Of a stretch of 45,275 nucleotides of DNA, positions 16,853-24,718 are shown piece after piece. The stretch's first letter is position 1; each line of letters opens with the position of its first letter. The notes beneath the pieces are model-generated. The model made no database searches, had not been told where the DNA came from, and saw only the letters and a list, made by a program, of their open reading frames with translations. The position numbers and the translations under genes are program-made. The stretch spans positions 1-45,275 of the forward strand of contig NZ_OBQD01000031.1 in the NCBI RefSeq assembly GCF_900220975.1. The letters are read 5' to 3'. The DNA comes from Rhizobium subbaraonis (lineage in GTDB: Bacteria; Pseudomonadota; Alphaproteobacteria; Rhizobiales; Rhizobiaceae).

Positions 16853-17440
16853 ATGGCAAAGCCCGCAACCCAGTCCCGCCAATCCGCCCGCGTCCTCCAG
16901 CTCCGCAAGGGCGCCACCATCGAAATGGTCCGCCTGACATGCCCCGATGAAACGCAGGCGCTCCGGATCGCCGAGAGCTTCGGGACCGCCATTCTCGACA
17001 GCGACGGCATCCGCGACATGCATGAGCGCCTGATCGTCGAGACCGCCACGGGCCTTTCCGAGGGCTTAAGCGAACGGGCGATGCAGATCCATCTGCAGCG
17101 CATCGTCGGCGCTTATGTCGGATCCGCTCATGGCGCCGGCCAGTTCTACTCGCGCGCCGTCACTGAGGCGCGTGACGCCACCGCCAAGGGGGCCGCCGAA
17201 GCGCGCGACGAGGATCTCGACGGTCCTGTCGGCTATGACAGTGCCGCCCAGCGCAAGCGCGAGTTCGCGGCCGACATGGGCGTTCAGGCGCACGCGCTCC
17301 GGATGGCCGCCGAAGGTGCCGTCGCCGCCTACGAACAAATCGTCGGCGAGGCATGGAAGCCCTTCGACCGGCCTGTCGACAATCCGGGCCAGTCCCTCGA
17401 CCGCAAAGCGGCCGCGGCGCAGATGTCGGCCTTCGATTGA
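16853..17440 (+). CDS. Hypothetical conserved-type protein
   Basis: This 195-residue soluble protein is mostly helical. The N-terminal part is RVLQLRKGATIEMVRLTCPD; the middle is MQIHLQRIVGAYVGSAHGAG; the C-terminal part is AAEGAVAAYEQIVGEAWKPF. The ATG has AAAGGAAA about 8 bases upstream. No enzyme motif is seen. The long structured leader and strand match its neighbours, and a UUCG-capped hairpin follows, so it is probably its own transcription unit. Family not recognised. Confidence 0.65.
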   Translation: MAKPATQSRQSARVLQLRKGATIEMVRLTCPDETQALRIAESFGTAILDSDGIRDMHERLIVETATGLSEGLSERAMQIHLQRIVGAYVGSAHGAGQFYSRAVTEARDATAKGAAEARDEDLDGPVGYDSAAQRKREFAADMGVQAHALRMAAEGAVAAYEQIVGEAWKPFDRPVDNPGQSLDRKAAAAQMSAFD

Positions 17441-17759
17441 GGCCGACCTGGCGGGGCTTCGGCTCCGCCTTCATCGTATCCAGGAAGAAGCCGTCTCCTC
17501 GCGGGGCGGCTTTCCGTGTTTCTACGTCGCGGCGAAGTCGCATCAGGAGAGGTGAGAGAGAAAGAAATCGGGGCAAGAGAAAGCCGCCATCGCGGCCCGT
17601 CCCTTCTGTCGGTCCTGCAGGAGCCGACGACAGGCGCAACGGCTACGCCGTCCTTCTCTTCGTTCCGGCCGTTCCGGTGCGCATGCCGCCTGACTGCTCC
17701 TGCCATCGGCCCTCCGCGACGGGCCGCGATGGGCGCGGCCGCACACGGAGGTCAGAAGA
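17441..17759. other. 319-bp intergenic leader before the ArdC gene
   Basis: Apart from the hairpin at 17450-17469 I see no gene. The region is GC-rich and ends with GGAGGTCAGAAG directly before the ardC-type start. It belongs to the group of long leaders on plus-strand genes in this block. Confidence 0.4.
17450..17469 (+). terminator. UUCG-capped terminator hairpin
   Basis: GGCGGGGC (17450-17457) pairs with GCTCCGCC (17462-17469) around the stable tetraloop TTCG, with one G-U pair. It starts 10 bases after the stop codon of the gene at 16853. Only TT follows, so it may be only partly efficient. A second GC hairpin lies further on, near 17490-17512. Confidence 0.55.
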
Positions 17760-18686
17760 ATGAGCAGGAAATCAGAAAGCGCGAGGATTGACATCTATGC
17801 ACGGATCACGGAGCGGATCATCGCTGATCTGGAGAAGGGGGTGCGCCCGTGGGTGCAGCCGTGGAGTGCCGGCAACATGTCGGGCCGGATCACCCGGCCG
17901 CTGCGCCACAACGGACAGCCATATACGGGGCTGAATGTCCTCCTGCTCTGGTCCGAGAGTATCGCCAGCGGGTTCATGTCGGCGACTTGGATGACGCTGC
18001 GCCAGGCGAACGAACTCGGCGCCCATGTGCGCAAGGGCGAAAGCGGCGCAACCGTGGTCTATGCCAGCCGCTTCACGAAGACAGAAAAGGATGCCGGCGG
18101 CGGTGAAGTCGAGCGCGACATTCCGTTCCTCAAGGCGTACACGGTGTTCAATTGCGATCAAATCGAGGAGCTTCCGGGTCACTACTATCGCCGCTCTGAA
18201 CCCGTCGGAGAGCCGCTCGAGCGCATTGAGCACGCAGATCGTTTCTTCGCCAATACCGGCGCGGTGATCCGGCATGGTGGGTCACAGGCCTTCTATCAGC
18301 CATCCAGCGATAGCATTCAGATGCCGGGTTTCGAGACGTTCCGGGATGCCGAGAGTTACTACGCCGTCCTCGGACACGAGGTCACCCACTGGGTCGGCGC
18401 AAGCCATAGGCTGAACAGAGATCTCAGCCGCTACCATAAGGATCGCACGGATCGCGCGCGCGAAGAGCTTTGTGCCGACATAGGGGCATGTTTCCTCTGC
18501 GCCGATCTCGGGATCGTCCCGGAACTGGAGCCGCGGCCGGATCACGCGAGCTATGTGGCCTCGTGGTTGAAGCTGCTCGACGGTGACCGCCGGGCAATCT
18601 TCCAGGCGGCCGCACATGCGCAACGCGCTGTCGCCTATCTTCATGACCTCCAGCCGAATGCGGAGACCGGGCGGCAGGCCGCCTGA
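17760..18686 (+). CDS. ardC: ArdC-type antirestriction protein (ssDNA-binding plus zincin metallopeptidase)
   Basis: The protein is 308 residues, normal for the family. The N-terminal half is the ArdC ssDNA-binding domain (DIYARITERIIADLEKGV, GLNVLLLW, KGESGATVVYASRF). The C-terminal half is a metallopeptidase-like domain with HEVTHW (about 206-211), an HExxH zinc motif, and a downstream Glu in REELCADIGACFLC that could be the third ligand. ArdC proteins protect single-stranded DNA entering a recipient from restriction. GGAGG lies about 8 bases before the ATG. It is followed by a strong hairpin and vapBC. Its position on the leading side of oriT fits a job early in transfer. Confidence 0.88.
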   Translation: MSRKSESARIDIYARITERIIADLEKGVRPWVQPWSAGNMSGRITRPLRHNGQPYTGLNVLLLWSESIASGFMSATWMTLRQANELGAHVRKGESGATVVYASRFTKTEKDAGGGEVERDIPFLKAYTVFNCDQIEELPGHYYRRSEPVGEPLERIEHADRFFANTGAVIRHGGSQAFYQPSSDSIQMPGFETFRDAESYYAVLGHEVTHWVGASHRLNRDLSRYHKDRTDRAREELCADIGACFLCADLGIVPELEPRPDHASYVASWLKLLDGDRRAIFQAAAHAQRAVAYLHDLQPNAETGRQAA

Positions 18687-18705
18687 TGCTTTCCGCCTCG
18701 GAGAT

Positions 18706-18736
18706 CGACGGGGAGGGCGAGACGCCTTCCCCGTCG
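18706..18736 (+). terminator. 13-bp stem hairpin after ardC
   Basis: CGACGGGGAGGGC (18706-18718) pairs with GCCTTCCCCGTCG (18724-18736), with one wobble and a five-base loop. It lies 19 bases after the ArdC stop. There is no T-run, so it may terminate weakly or stabilise the mRNA end. Confidence 0.5.
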
Positions 18737-18771
18737 GCCGCGCGACCTTCGTGTCACCCGTTGGAGAAACC

Positions 18772-18800
18772 TTGCAGATATGGGCGAGGCGATCTACATT
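18772..18800 (+). promoter_or_regulatory. vapBC promoter with possible operator repeat
   Basis: TTGCAG (18772-18777) and TACATT (18795-18800) are spaced by 17 bp. ATCTACA occurs twice, once over the -10 and again 13 bases after it, which could be a half-site for VapB-VapC autorepression. Confidence 0.5.
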
Positions 18801-18831
18801 ACTTCCTGAATTTATCTACATGGAGTGACCC

Positions 18832-19074
18832 ATGCCGATCAACGTCAACAATCCTGAAGCGGACGCGCTCACGCGCAAGTTCGCGCATATGGCTGGCGTC
18901 AGCATTACCGACGCCATCGTGATTGCCATGAAAGAGGCGATCGAACGCCGCCGTCACCAGGAGACGCCGCTGCAAACCGCTGCCCGCCTCCGCGAACAAC
19001 ATGGCATCAAACTCGATGAGGCTCAGAGACAGCCGCTTCCGCGCGAAGCCTATGACGAATTGTGGGAAAGCTGA
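18832..19074 (+). CDS. vapB: VapB-type antitoxin
   Basis: The product is 80 residues. The N-terminal part (NVNNPEADALTRKFAHMAGV, then SITDAIVIAMKEAIERR) matches the ribbon-helix-helix-like VapB/PSK family, which binds DNA as a dimer. The C-terminal tail (LPREAYDELWES) is the usual toxin-wrapping segment. The start is ATG at 18832 with TGGAGTG just upstream. It overlaps vapC by TGATG, typical of antitoxin-toxin pairs, so both are made together. It would neutralise VapC and repress the operon. Confidence 0.85.
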   Translation: MPINVNNPEADALTRKFAHMAGVSITDAIVIAMKEAIERRRHQETPLQTAARLREQHGIKLDEAQRQPLPREAYDELWES

Positions 19075-19478
19075 TGTTCGTCGATGCCTGCGCCATCATC
19101 GCGCTGCTCTCCGACGAGCCGGAAGCGGAGCGTGTCTCCAATGCGATCGCGTCCGCGAATGCCGCCTTCACATCCCCCGTTGCCGTGCTTCAGGCGGTGC
19201 TCGGCCTTGCCCGCCCCGACAAGTTCGGCCTCGCCGTGGCGGAGGTGGAACCGATCGTCATCGAGTTCCTCGATGAGCGCGGGATCGAAATCCGCGATCT
19301 TCCGCCTGCGGACGCGACGACCCGGATCGCGCTTTCCGCCGCGCATCGTTATCGCGCAGGCCGCCGGGGCCTCAATCTCGGCGACTGCCTGCATTACGCA
19401 TGCGCCAAATATTACAACGTGCCCATTCTGGCGACGGCAGATGAGTTCAGACAGACAGACATCGAAACCGTGCCCTGA
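19074..19478 (+). CDS. vapC: VapC-type PIN-domain ribonuclease toxin
   Basis: The product is 134 residues. The PIN-domain acidic residues are visible: Asp4 in MFVDACAII, a Glu in the SDEPEAERV region, Asp in LNLGDCLHYACAK (about 103) and Asp in ILATADEF (about 121). VapC toxins cut RNA, usually initiator tRNA or rRNA. The ATG at 19074 overlaps the vapB stop; a GTG at 19062 is possible but less likely. All catalytic positions appear intact. On this element it probably gives post-segregational stability. Confidence 0.87.
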   Translation: MFVDACAIIALLSDEPEAERVSNAIASANAAFTSPVAVLQAVLGLARPDKFGLAVAEVEPIVIEFLDERGIEIRDLPPADATTRIALSAAHRYRAGRRGLNLGDCLHYACAKYYNVPILATADEFRQTDIETVP

Positions 19479-19479
19479 T

Positions 19480-19635
19480 GCGGCCAGCCAGGGCGGCTGG
19501 TTCCGGGCGAAGGTGCAGGAGGCCCTGGAAGATTCCCGGCCAGACACTCCCGACGAGAGGGCCGAAGCTCATTTCGCCGAGCGACGTCTAACGGCGCGTG
19601 CAGTGTCGGCGATCATCACGTGTAGGCCCCTCTGA
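19480..19635 (+). pseudogene. Fragment of a second antitoxin-like gene
   Basis: Right after vapC, in a different frame, 52 codons read GGWFRAKVQEALEDSRPDTP and then DERAEAHFAERR before a TGA. WFRAKVxEALxDxRPxxPxxE is the pattern I associate with short RelB/ParD-like stability antitoxins. The frame has no start codon of its own near the beginning and runs back through vapC, so the N-terminus is missing. It may be a decayed gene. No partner toxin follows. Confidence 0.4.
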
Positions 19636-20281
19636 TCGAGCGGGCGCAGTCGGCAGGCACGCGGAACGAGCCCCGCCGCGCGACGGCGGATCAGGTGTGG
19701 TCGATATAGGCACGCCGCGAGCCTGTTGGTTTCGAAGCGCTCCCATCCTTTCTTCTCGACCGGCCTCCAGGGAGGTGCGGTGAGACCTCGGTCGCCGGCT
19801 TGTCCGAGAATACGCGGCCGATGCAAGAGCCGCCATGCGATCGGTGCCGGTCAGCGCGTTCGCCGGTGAGATGACGCGGATGGGGCGTCGGTGAGGGATC
19901 GACTGACACGGCGGGCTGTGCAGACGGGAGCCATCGTGAGAGAGCGGTGCCATCACCGCGGTCGCCGTCGGGGATCGCCGATGAACTCCGGGCCTTAAGC
20001 CGGGTTCCTTCCCGATTGAAGCGGGGCGCACCCGCGCAGACCTCGATGAATCTGGTGTGACCGAAGGACGACTTCGTCTCGATCGCCATCCCGCAACGGC
20101 CATCCGCAACTTTCTTCCCCTGCGAACTGCGTTCGCATTCCTCGCGGTCCAAGAAAGCCGCTCCCGGCCGCCCTCCACTTCGTTTCGGCCCAGAGGGTGC
20201 AGTGTCGATCGCCCCCGGTCCTTACACCGCCATCGAGGCCGCGACAGGTGCGGCCCGAACAAACCGAAAAGGATCACGACA
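19636..20281. other. 646-bp GC-rich non-coding stretch before DUF736
   Basis: No frame on either strand has a convincing start, ribosome site or protein-like sequence, although long shadow frames exist. It could be decayed coding DNA on the left and the DUF736 leader on the right. The last 40 bases (GCGGCCCGAACAAACCGAAA, then AGGATCACGAC) resemble the leader end of the gene at 16853 (GAAAACCGAAAAAGGAAACC). Confidence 0.4.
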
Positions 20282-20599
20282 ATGGCAGTCATCGGCGAAT
20301 TCACCACCAACGGCAACAACTCGATCATCGGCAACGTCCGCACGCTCACGGTCAGCATGAAGGCCCGCCTGAACCCCATCGAGCGCGTCTCGCGCGACGC
20401 CCCGGACTTCCGCATCACCGCCGGCAACGGCGTCGAGGTCGGCGCGGGCTGGAAGGCGGTCTCCAACGACGGCGAGGAATACATCTCGGTCAAGCTGGAC
20501 GACCCGAGCTTCAACGCCCCGATCACCGCGGCCCTTTGGCCGAGCGAGAAGGAAGGGGAATACGCCCTCATCTGGAACCGCCCGAAGCGGGAGGCCTGA
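20282..20599 (+). CDS. DUF736 protein
   Basis: The product is 105 residues and starts MAVIGEFTTNGNNSIIGNVR, with WKAVSNDGEEYISVKLDDPS and a PSEKEGEYALIWNRP end; this is the DUF736 family pattern. Members are small single-domain proteins, abundant on rhizobial and other alphaproteobacterial mobile elements, of unknown function. The ATG has AAAAGGAT about 8 bases upstream; a longer frame upstream is non-coding in character. A GC hairpin follows the stop. Confidence 0.88.
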   Translation: MAVIGEFTTNGNNSIIGNVRTLTVSMKARLNPIERVSRDAPDFRITAGNGVEVGAGWKAVSNDGEEYISVKLDDPSFNAPITAALWPSEKEGEYALIWNRPKREA

Positions 20600-20902
20600 T
20601 CCCCACCCCGAGGGGCTCCGCCAAATGGCGGGGCTCTTCTCCTTGCGCAAGAGGAAGCCGGTCGCGGGCGTCGAGCCCGCTTCCGGCTTTTCGGGTGTGA
20701 TACGGAGAGGTGGGGGTCTGCTCAGAGCGCCCGAGGATGCCATGGCGGACCGAAGGCGTCCAGCACGAGCGGTACCCCCAAAATGCTGGCGCATTTCGGC
20801 TCCCCCACTCGCCGGCTCCGCCGGTCGCGTTCCGCGCTCCTGGACTCCTCCGCTCCGCCATGACGCGCGGCGTCGTCTTTCACAAACGTCAAGGAGACGA
20901 CG
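20600..20902. other. Intergenic region between DUF736 and the small ORF
   Basis: Apart from the hairpin at 20614-20635 and a palindromic CTTGCGCAAG near 20642, nothing is supported. The right half is GC-rich and ends in CAAGGAGACGACG, the ribosome site of the small protein at 20903. Confidence 0.35.
20614..20635 (+). terminator. Terminator hairpin after DUF736
   Basis: The stem GGCTCCGCC pairs with GGCGGGGCT around AAAT, with wobbles at the base. It starts about 14 bases after the stop codon and is followed by the pyrimidine run CTTCTCCTT, giving a moderately convincing intrinsic terminator. Confidence 0.5.
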
Positions 20903-21073
20903 ATGACGATTTCTCTCGAAATGCAAATCGAGGAATTGAAAGCTGAACTCAGGGCCGTTCTGGACGCGAGCGAGCGCCGCCAGATTGCCGCGGAGCTGGA
21001 GATGGCGCTGGCCGAGCTTGCCGTCATCGAGCCCGAGCAGGACGGCCGCATCGGCGGGGAGCCTCCTTTCTAG
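20903..21073 (+). CDS. 56-residue small protein
   Basis: The ATG at 20903 has AAGGAG 6 bases upstream, one of the best ribosome sites in the window. The product starts MTISLEMQIEELKAELRAVL, continues with an amphipathic helix (RRQIAAELEMALAELAVIEP) and ends in GGEPPF. It is probably two helices forming a hairpin or coiled coil. Third-position GC bias fits real coding. It is too short for usual gene callers. Similar small helical proteins occur next to DUF736 genes on rhizobial plasmids as I recall. Function unknown. Confidence 0.7.
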   Translation: MTISLEMQIEELKAELRAVLDASERRQIAAELEMALAELAVIEPEQDGRIGGEPPF

Positions 21074-21114
21074 GAGACTTCCATAGTGCTGCCGATCTCA
21101 GCAGCCCACTCGTC

Positions 21115-21393
21115 TCAGCCGTTTAGTGCGTCCTTGACCGCCTTGCCCGGCGTGAACGTCAGCTTCTTCGAAGCAGCGATTTTGATCGTTGCACCGGTTG
21201 CGGGATTGCGGCCATCGCGCTCCGGGGTCTCCTTGACCTTGAACTTGCCGAAGGAGGGAATCGATGTTTCCGCGCCAGCCTTTGCGGCCTCGGCGATCTG
21301 GCCGAAGACGCTTTCGACGATTGCCTTGGCCTGTGCCTTGGTCAGGTTCTGCTCAGCGGCAATCTTGTCGGCGATTTCGTTGGTGGTGGTCAT
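21115..21393 (-). CDS. HU-family DNA-binding protein
   Basis: The product is 92 residues, normal for HU/IHF-like proteins. The N-terminal helices (MTTTNEIADKIAAEQNLTKA) are followed by SIPSFGKFKVKETPERDGRN and the arm region PATGATIKIAASKKLTFTPG, the typical GRNPxTGxxxxIxAxxxxxF pattern. It bends and compacts DNA, and a plasmid copy could help relaxosome assembly or mask horizontally acquired DNA. It is minus-strand. It could be chromosomal-type HupB in origin, but its location says plasmid HU. Confidence 0.9.
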   Translation of the reverse strand: MTTTNEIADKIAAEQNLTKAQAKAIVESVFGQIAEAAKAGAETSIPSFGKFKVKETPERDGRNPATGATIKIAASKKLTFTPGKAVKDALNG

Positions 21394-21533
21394 GAAGGCC
21401 AGTCTCCTCTGCTTGTGGATGTCCTTCAGCTATGACGATGAAGGTGTGGCGCCGATAGAGGTCCGAATGCTGGAAGTGTTGCCAGATGCGAGAAAACCAC
21501 AGGAAACAGCAGCCTCGGGATGTTGAAGGTGTG

Positions 21534-21791
21534 TCATTCGGCGCAGCGAACGTTGCGATAACCCCGCTTTCGTTTCGTACGTTCGAGGCGCGACAGCGCT
21601 GTATCCGCATCTTCTTGAGAGTCGAAGGTTTCCATCATCGTCTGACCGTTAGATCCGATCCGGCCCCAGTTGCGGATGACGGAGGCGCCACCAAACAGGG
21701 TCGGCTGGATCGCGAGCATATAGAAGCGCCGCATATTCTGTGTAGCGTCGATACGGTGAAGATGAACCAGGCGTGTTTCCTCGTTTTGCAT
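21534..21791 (-). CDS. WGR-domain protein
   Basis: From the ATG at 21791 the product is 85 residues, a stand-alone WGR domain: VHLHRIDATQNMRRFYMLAI, QPTLFGG, the signature NWGRIGSNGQT, and EDADTALSRLERTKRKRGY. WGR domains bind nucleic-acid ends in PARP enzymes; bacterial single-domain copies are of unknown role and common on rhizobial plasmids. A longer upstream frame has no coding support. The ribosome site is weak. Confidence 0.82.
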   Translation of the reverse strand: MQNEETRLVHLHRIDATQNMRRFYMLAIQPTLFGGASVIRNWGRIGSNGQTMMETFDSQEDADTALSRLERTKRKRGYRNVRCAE

Positions 21792-22039
21792 GCCCGGATT
21801 CTCGCGTCTTTGCGAGCCCGCGTCCAACGACTTCCATGAATCGGTGCGGTGTGATCGATTCATCTCGCTGATGGTTTTCCCTTCCGGAGGAAGAGGGGCG
21901 TGGGCGAGGCGGCTTTGCCGCACGGCTCTATGCGCTGGAGCGCACCGAACCCGCCAAGCGGTTTCGTCCCATGCGGGTTGCGATCCTCTCGCGGATCGGC
22001 TTACGCCGGCATCAGACAAAGCCCGTTTGAGCGCGGCTC

Positions 22040-23962
22040 TCATCCACCTCTCTCTTCTTCGCGATGGAACCTGTTCTGCCCGACGCAGGCCTTCATGTCG
22101 TCGCGCCGGAACCAGATGGCTCGACCGCATCTGAGCGGCGGATTGCCTGATGTGAAGACGATCTGTTCGTCGCTGCGCATGCGCAGCACTTCGTGCGGCA
22201 TGATCAGTGGCCGACGGCTGAGCTGCTTCGATCGCGATCGCGACGATCCCTTCATCCCGGTCGAATGGTTTGTCTGGTCGACCTCGACCGTCGTGTCGCC
22301 GCAGCGTTTCGAGATGTAGTCGGCCGTGTCCGGATCATTGATCGCGGCGAACGAGATCCACGACGCGGACTCGAACCATTTGCTGGTCGCGTCACGGCCG
22401 CCATAGGCTTCGCGCATCTGGCCGATAGACTGGAAGATCATGGTGAGCGTGATGCCGTATTTGCGACCGGCGTCGCGCGCGGTTTCGAGGATGCGCAGAT
22501 AGCCGAGGCGCGCGACCTCGTCGAGCAGGAAGAGCGTGCGTCCCTTGACCTTGCCATTGCGGTTATAGATGGCGTTCAGCAGCGAGCCGATGACGACGCG
22601 CGCCAGTCCCGGATGGGCTTCCAGGACCTTGAGGTCGAGCGCGATGAACAGGTCCGCTCCGCCCTCCGCGAGATCATCGGTCGAGAAACTGTCGCCTGAC
22701 ACGAGCGCCGCATAGTTCGGATAGGACAGCCAGTGCGTTTCCTTCACCGCATTGGCGTAGACGCCGGAAAACGTCTCCGGTGTCATGTTGACGAACACGG
22801 CAACGTTCTCCTTCACGAACTCGGATTCCGACTGCTCGTAGATCCGCGTCAGGCGCTCGCGCAGCTTCGGCTCCGGCTCGGAAAGATTGGCCCTTACTCG
22901 GCGCAGCGTCTGGTCCTTCTCGTCCGTGTGGCCGGAAAGGCAGACGTCGGCGATCAGCGCCGTCAGGAGCTGCATGGCGGATGCCCGGAAGAAGTCGTCG
23001 CGGGCCGACGCGGTGCGCGCATTGTCGGTCATGATCCAGGTCGCGACCGCGACAATATCCTCTTCCTTCGTGTTGCCGTGACGGCCGATCCAGTCGAGCG
23101 CGTTGAAACCGATCGCGGGCGTGGCGGGATCGAGCACGATCACGTTGCGTCCAGCCTTGCGCCGGTGATCGACAACCATCGGCGCAACCTCGCTCGACGG
23201 GTCGAGCACGACGAGGCCGCCGCCCCATTTGAGCGCGGTCGGGATCGTCACGGATGTCGTCTTGAAGCCGCCCGAGCCGGCGAAGACGATACCGTGCGAC
23301 GAACCGAACGAGCCGTCGAAGCACAAAAGTGGAGACTTGCCGCCGGCGCCCCAGCTCCGCGCCTCATCGGCCCGGAACGGCATGGCCGCTACGCTGTCCT
23401 TGTCGACACGGTAGCGTTCACCGATCACGATGCCGCCGGCATCGGGAAACAGCCTGGCGGCGTCAGCCACCTTCATCCAGTCGGCCTCGCCGTGCACGGC
23501 CCGCTTCCCCGCGATCCGCCGCGGCGTTGCTTTCGCGAAGGCGCCGTTCCCCCTGATCGCGACGCGCAGTGCGAAAATTCCTGTGAAGACGGCCGCGCAT
23601 GCGCCAAGCATCGCCGATGGATCAGTGTAGGCGAACACCGACTGGCCGTGAGGCACCCGATCGACGAGAGCGTGGAGCCGCCACCCCTCGCGTGCGATCG
23701 CTGCGATGCAGACGACGGAAGCACCAGCCAATACGTTCAAACCGGCAGTCTTGATGTTGGCCGCGCCCGCCGTCGCGAACAGGGCAATCACGCCGATCGC
23801 GGCCGCGGCCGCGTAGGGCAGGGCGAGACCGATCCGCCCGAGCATCAGTTTCGCCTGAGGCGATGCTCCGAAATCCGAGAGCCAGGTCTCAATGCCCAGC
23901 ATTGCCAACATGGTGGTGATCATCAATGCCGCGGGCAGGGTCGCAAGAAGGAGCCTATTCAC
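22040..23962 (-). CDS. traG: TraG, VirD4-type conjugative coupling protein
   Basis: The start is uncertain. GTG at 23962 gives 640 residues and overlaps the traD stop; GTG at 23986 adds eight. Two or more membrane helices occupy residues 1-115. The NTPase has a Walker A variant GSGGFKTT (about 230) and Walker [12 protein letters not shown] (about 476). This inner-membrane hexameric ATPase links the relaxosome at oriT to the mating channel. Order and strand (traC-traD-traG, divergent from traA) match Agrobacterium Ti plasmids. The channel genes (trb) it should feed are not in the window. Confidence 0.92.
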   Translation of the reverse strand: MNRLLLATLPAALMITTMLAMLGIETWLSDFGASPQAKLMLGRIGLALPYAAAAAIGVIALFATAGAANIKTAGLNVLAGASVVCIAAIAREGWRLHALVDRVPHGQSVFAYTDPSAMLGACAAVFTGIFALRVAIRGNGAFAKATPRRIAGKRAVHGEADWMKVADAARLFPDAGGIVIGERYRVDKDSVAAMPFRADEARSWGAGGKSPLLCFDGSFGSSHGIVFAGSGGFKTTSVTIPTALKWGGGLVVLDPSSEVAPMVVDHRRKAGRNVIVLDPATPAIGFNALDWIGRHGNTKEEDIVAVATWIMTDNARTASARDDFFRASAMQLLTALIADVCLSGHTDEKDQTLRRVRANLSEPEPKLRERLTRIYEQSESEFVKENVAVFVNMTPETFSGVYANAVKETHWLSYPNYAALVSGDSFSTDDLAEGGADLFIALDLKVLEAHPGLARVVIGSLLNAIYNRNGKVKGRTLFLLDEVARLGYLRILETARDAGRKYGITLTMIFQSIGQMREAYGGRDATSKWFESASWISFAAINDPDTADYISKRCGDTTVEVDQTNHSTGMKGSSRSRSKQLSRRPLIMPHEVLRMRSDEQIVFTSGNPPLRCGRAIWFRRDDMKACVGQNRFHREEERGG

Positions 23963-24170
23963 CGTCAGGACCAAACGACTCCGCACCGATTGCGGTCAGG
24001 CGCGAGCGCTCCGTTTCGTCACCGCGGATACGCCCGGCAGCATCGATCAGCAGCCCCAGCAGCAGCGCCCGTTTTTCGTAGCGCAGGCCGGCCTTCACAA
24101 TCAGGCCGCCCAGCTCGATTTTTTCGCGCGTGTCCTTCTTACGGGCATCGGTCGATGTCGTTCGCCGCAT
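23955..24170 (-). CDS. traD: TraD conjugal transfer protein
   Basis: The ATG at 24170 gives 71 residues, the length I recall for Ti-type TraD. It is basic, with [20 protein letters not shown] and [15 protein letters not shown]; longer upstream frames lack support. It lies 4 bases after traC and overlaps the traG start. It is a small relaxosome-associated protein of unclear action; Agrobacterium transfer studies place it in the DNA-processing set. No enzymatic motif. Confidence 0.85.
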   Translation of the reverse strand: MRRTTSTDARKKDTREKIELGGLIVKAGLRYEKRALLLGLLIDAAGRIRGDETERSRLTAIGAESFGPDGE

Positions 24171-24174
24171 CCGC

Positions 24175-24471
24175 TCAAGCCTCGCCAGAGCCGCCCGCAT
24201 CCGCGCCAGACGCGACCGCCGTGGACGTGTCGCCGCCGGTCCTGCCGTCGCCGGCATTCTTCTTTCCGGTCGTCTGTCCCTTGCCTCCGCGAAACCGTCC
24301 GGCGATGTCCTCGAACGCCGCCTGAAGTGCGGCTTCCTCGATCTCGATCTCGCCGAGACCGGCCTTCAGCGCGATTCTGCCGATGCGCTCGGCCTCGCGT
24401 GTTTCTGCTGCTTTGAGCTGCTCCTGGAGCCTGGCGATTTCTTCCCTGATCTTCGATGACGGTTTCTTCAT
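24175..24471 (-). CDS. traC: TraC, oriT-region relaxosome accessory protein
   Basis: From the ATG at 24471 the product is 98 residues, as in Ti-plasmid TraC. It starts [20 protein letters not shown], has a helical coiled-coil-like N-terminal half and [20 protein letters not shown], and ends in a Gly-rich low-complexity tail. It probably binds DNA at oriT with TraA and TraD. It is the first gene of the leftward traCDG operon, about 150 bp from the nick region, and a TraR-box-like site lies 75 bp upstream. Confidence 0.85.
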   Translation of the reverse strand: MKKPSSKIREEIARLQEQLKAAETREAERIGRIALKAGLGEIEIEEAALQAAFEDIAGRFRGGKGQTTGKKNAGDGRTGGDTSTAVASGADAGGSGEA

Positions 24472-24545
24472 GCCGGTGGCACTCCCTGGCTGTCTTGGCG
24501 TTGCATGCGCGACGCCAAAACTCCTCCGGATGCCCTTGGAAGGAA

Positions 24546-24563
24546 ATGTGCAGATTTGCACGT
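24546..24563. promoter_or_regulatory. TraR box between traC and traA
   Basis: ATGTGCAGATTTGCACGT matches the known tra box ATGTGCAGATCTGCACAT at 16 of 18 positions. It can serve both directions: traCDG leftward and traAFBH rightward. A weak -10 (GATGAT, 24586-24591) is at the usual distance rightward, so the traA transcript would run through oriT. Confidence 0.72.
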
Positions 24564-24615
24564 CGGCAAGGCCTACACTTTGGAGGATGATCCCGGCCGT
24601 TCCGAAGGAGCGGTT

Positions 24616-24648
24616 CCAAGGGCGCAATTATACGTCGCTGACGCGACG
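24616..24648 (-). other. oriT with RSF1010-like nick motif
   Basis: On the minus strand the order is a hairpin (CGTCGC-GTCA-GCGACG, plus coordinates 24648-24633), then TATAATTGCG, then CCCTTGG. RSF1010/Ti-type oriT sequences have the same order: hairpin, then a TAAxTGCG-CCCT nick site. By that similarity, TraA would cut the minus strand between 24623 and 24622. The transferred strand would run leftward, taking traC, then traG, then the accessory block first. The nick position is inferred, not measured. Confidence 0.75.
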
Positions 24649-24718
24649 CCTTGCGTTGGGCTCTGAATGGCCTGGCCAGCTCCGACGAACGAGGTTCGAA
24701 CCAGGAGCTTTTGTCGCC

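Noticed and set aside
19588-20571. 327-residue minus-strand frame
   Set aside because: Overlaps DUF736 and an untranslated stretch; composition is shadow-like.
22733-24325. 530-residue plus-strand frame opposite traG, traD and traC
   Set aside because: Antisense shadow; the minus-strand frames carry the known Tra motifs.
24383-24718. N-terminal extension of traA
   Set aside because: It crosses the traC region, the TraR box and oriT; the GTG at 24719 gives the expected 1100-residue protein with a ribosome site.
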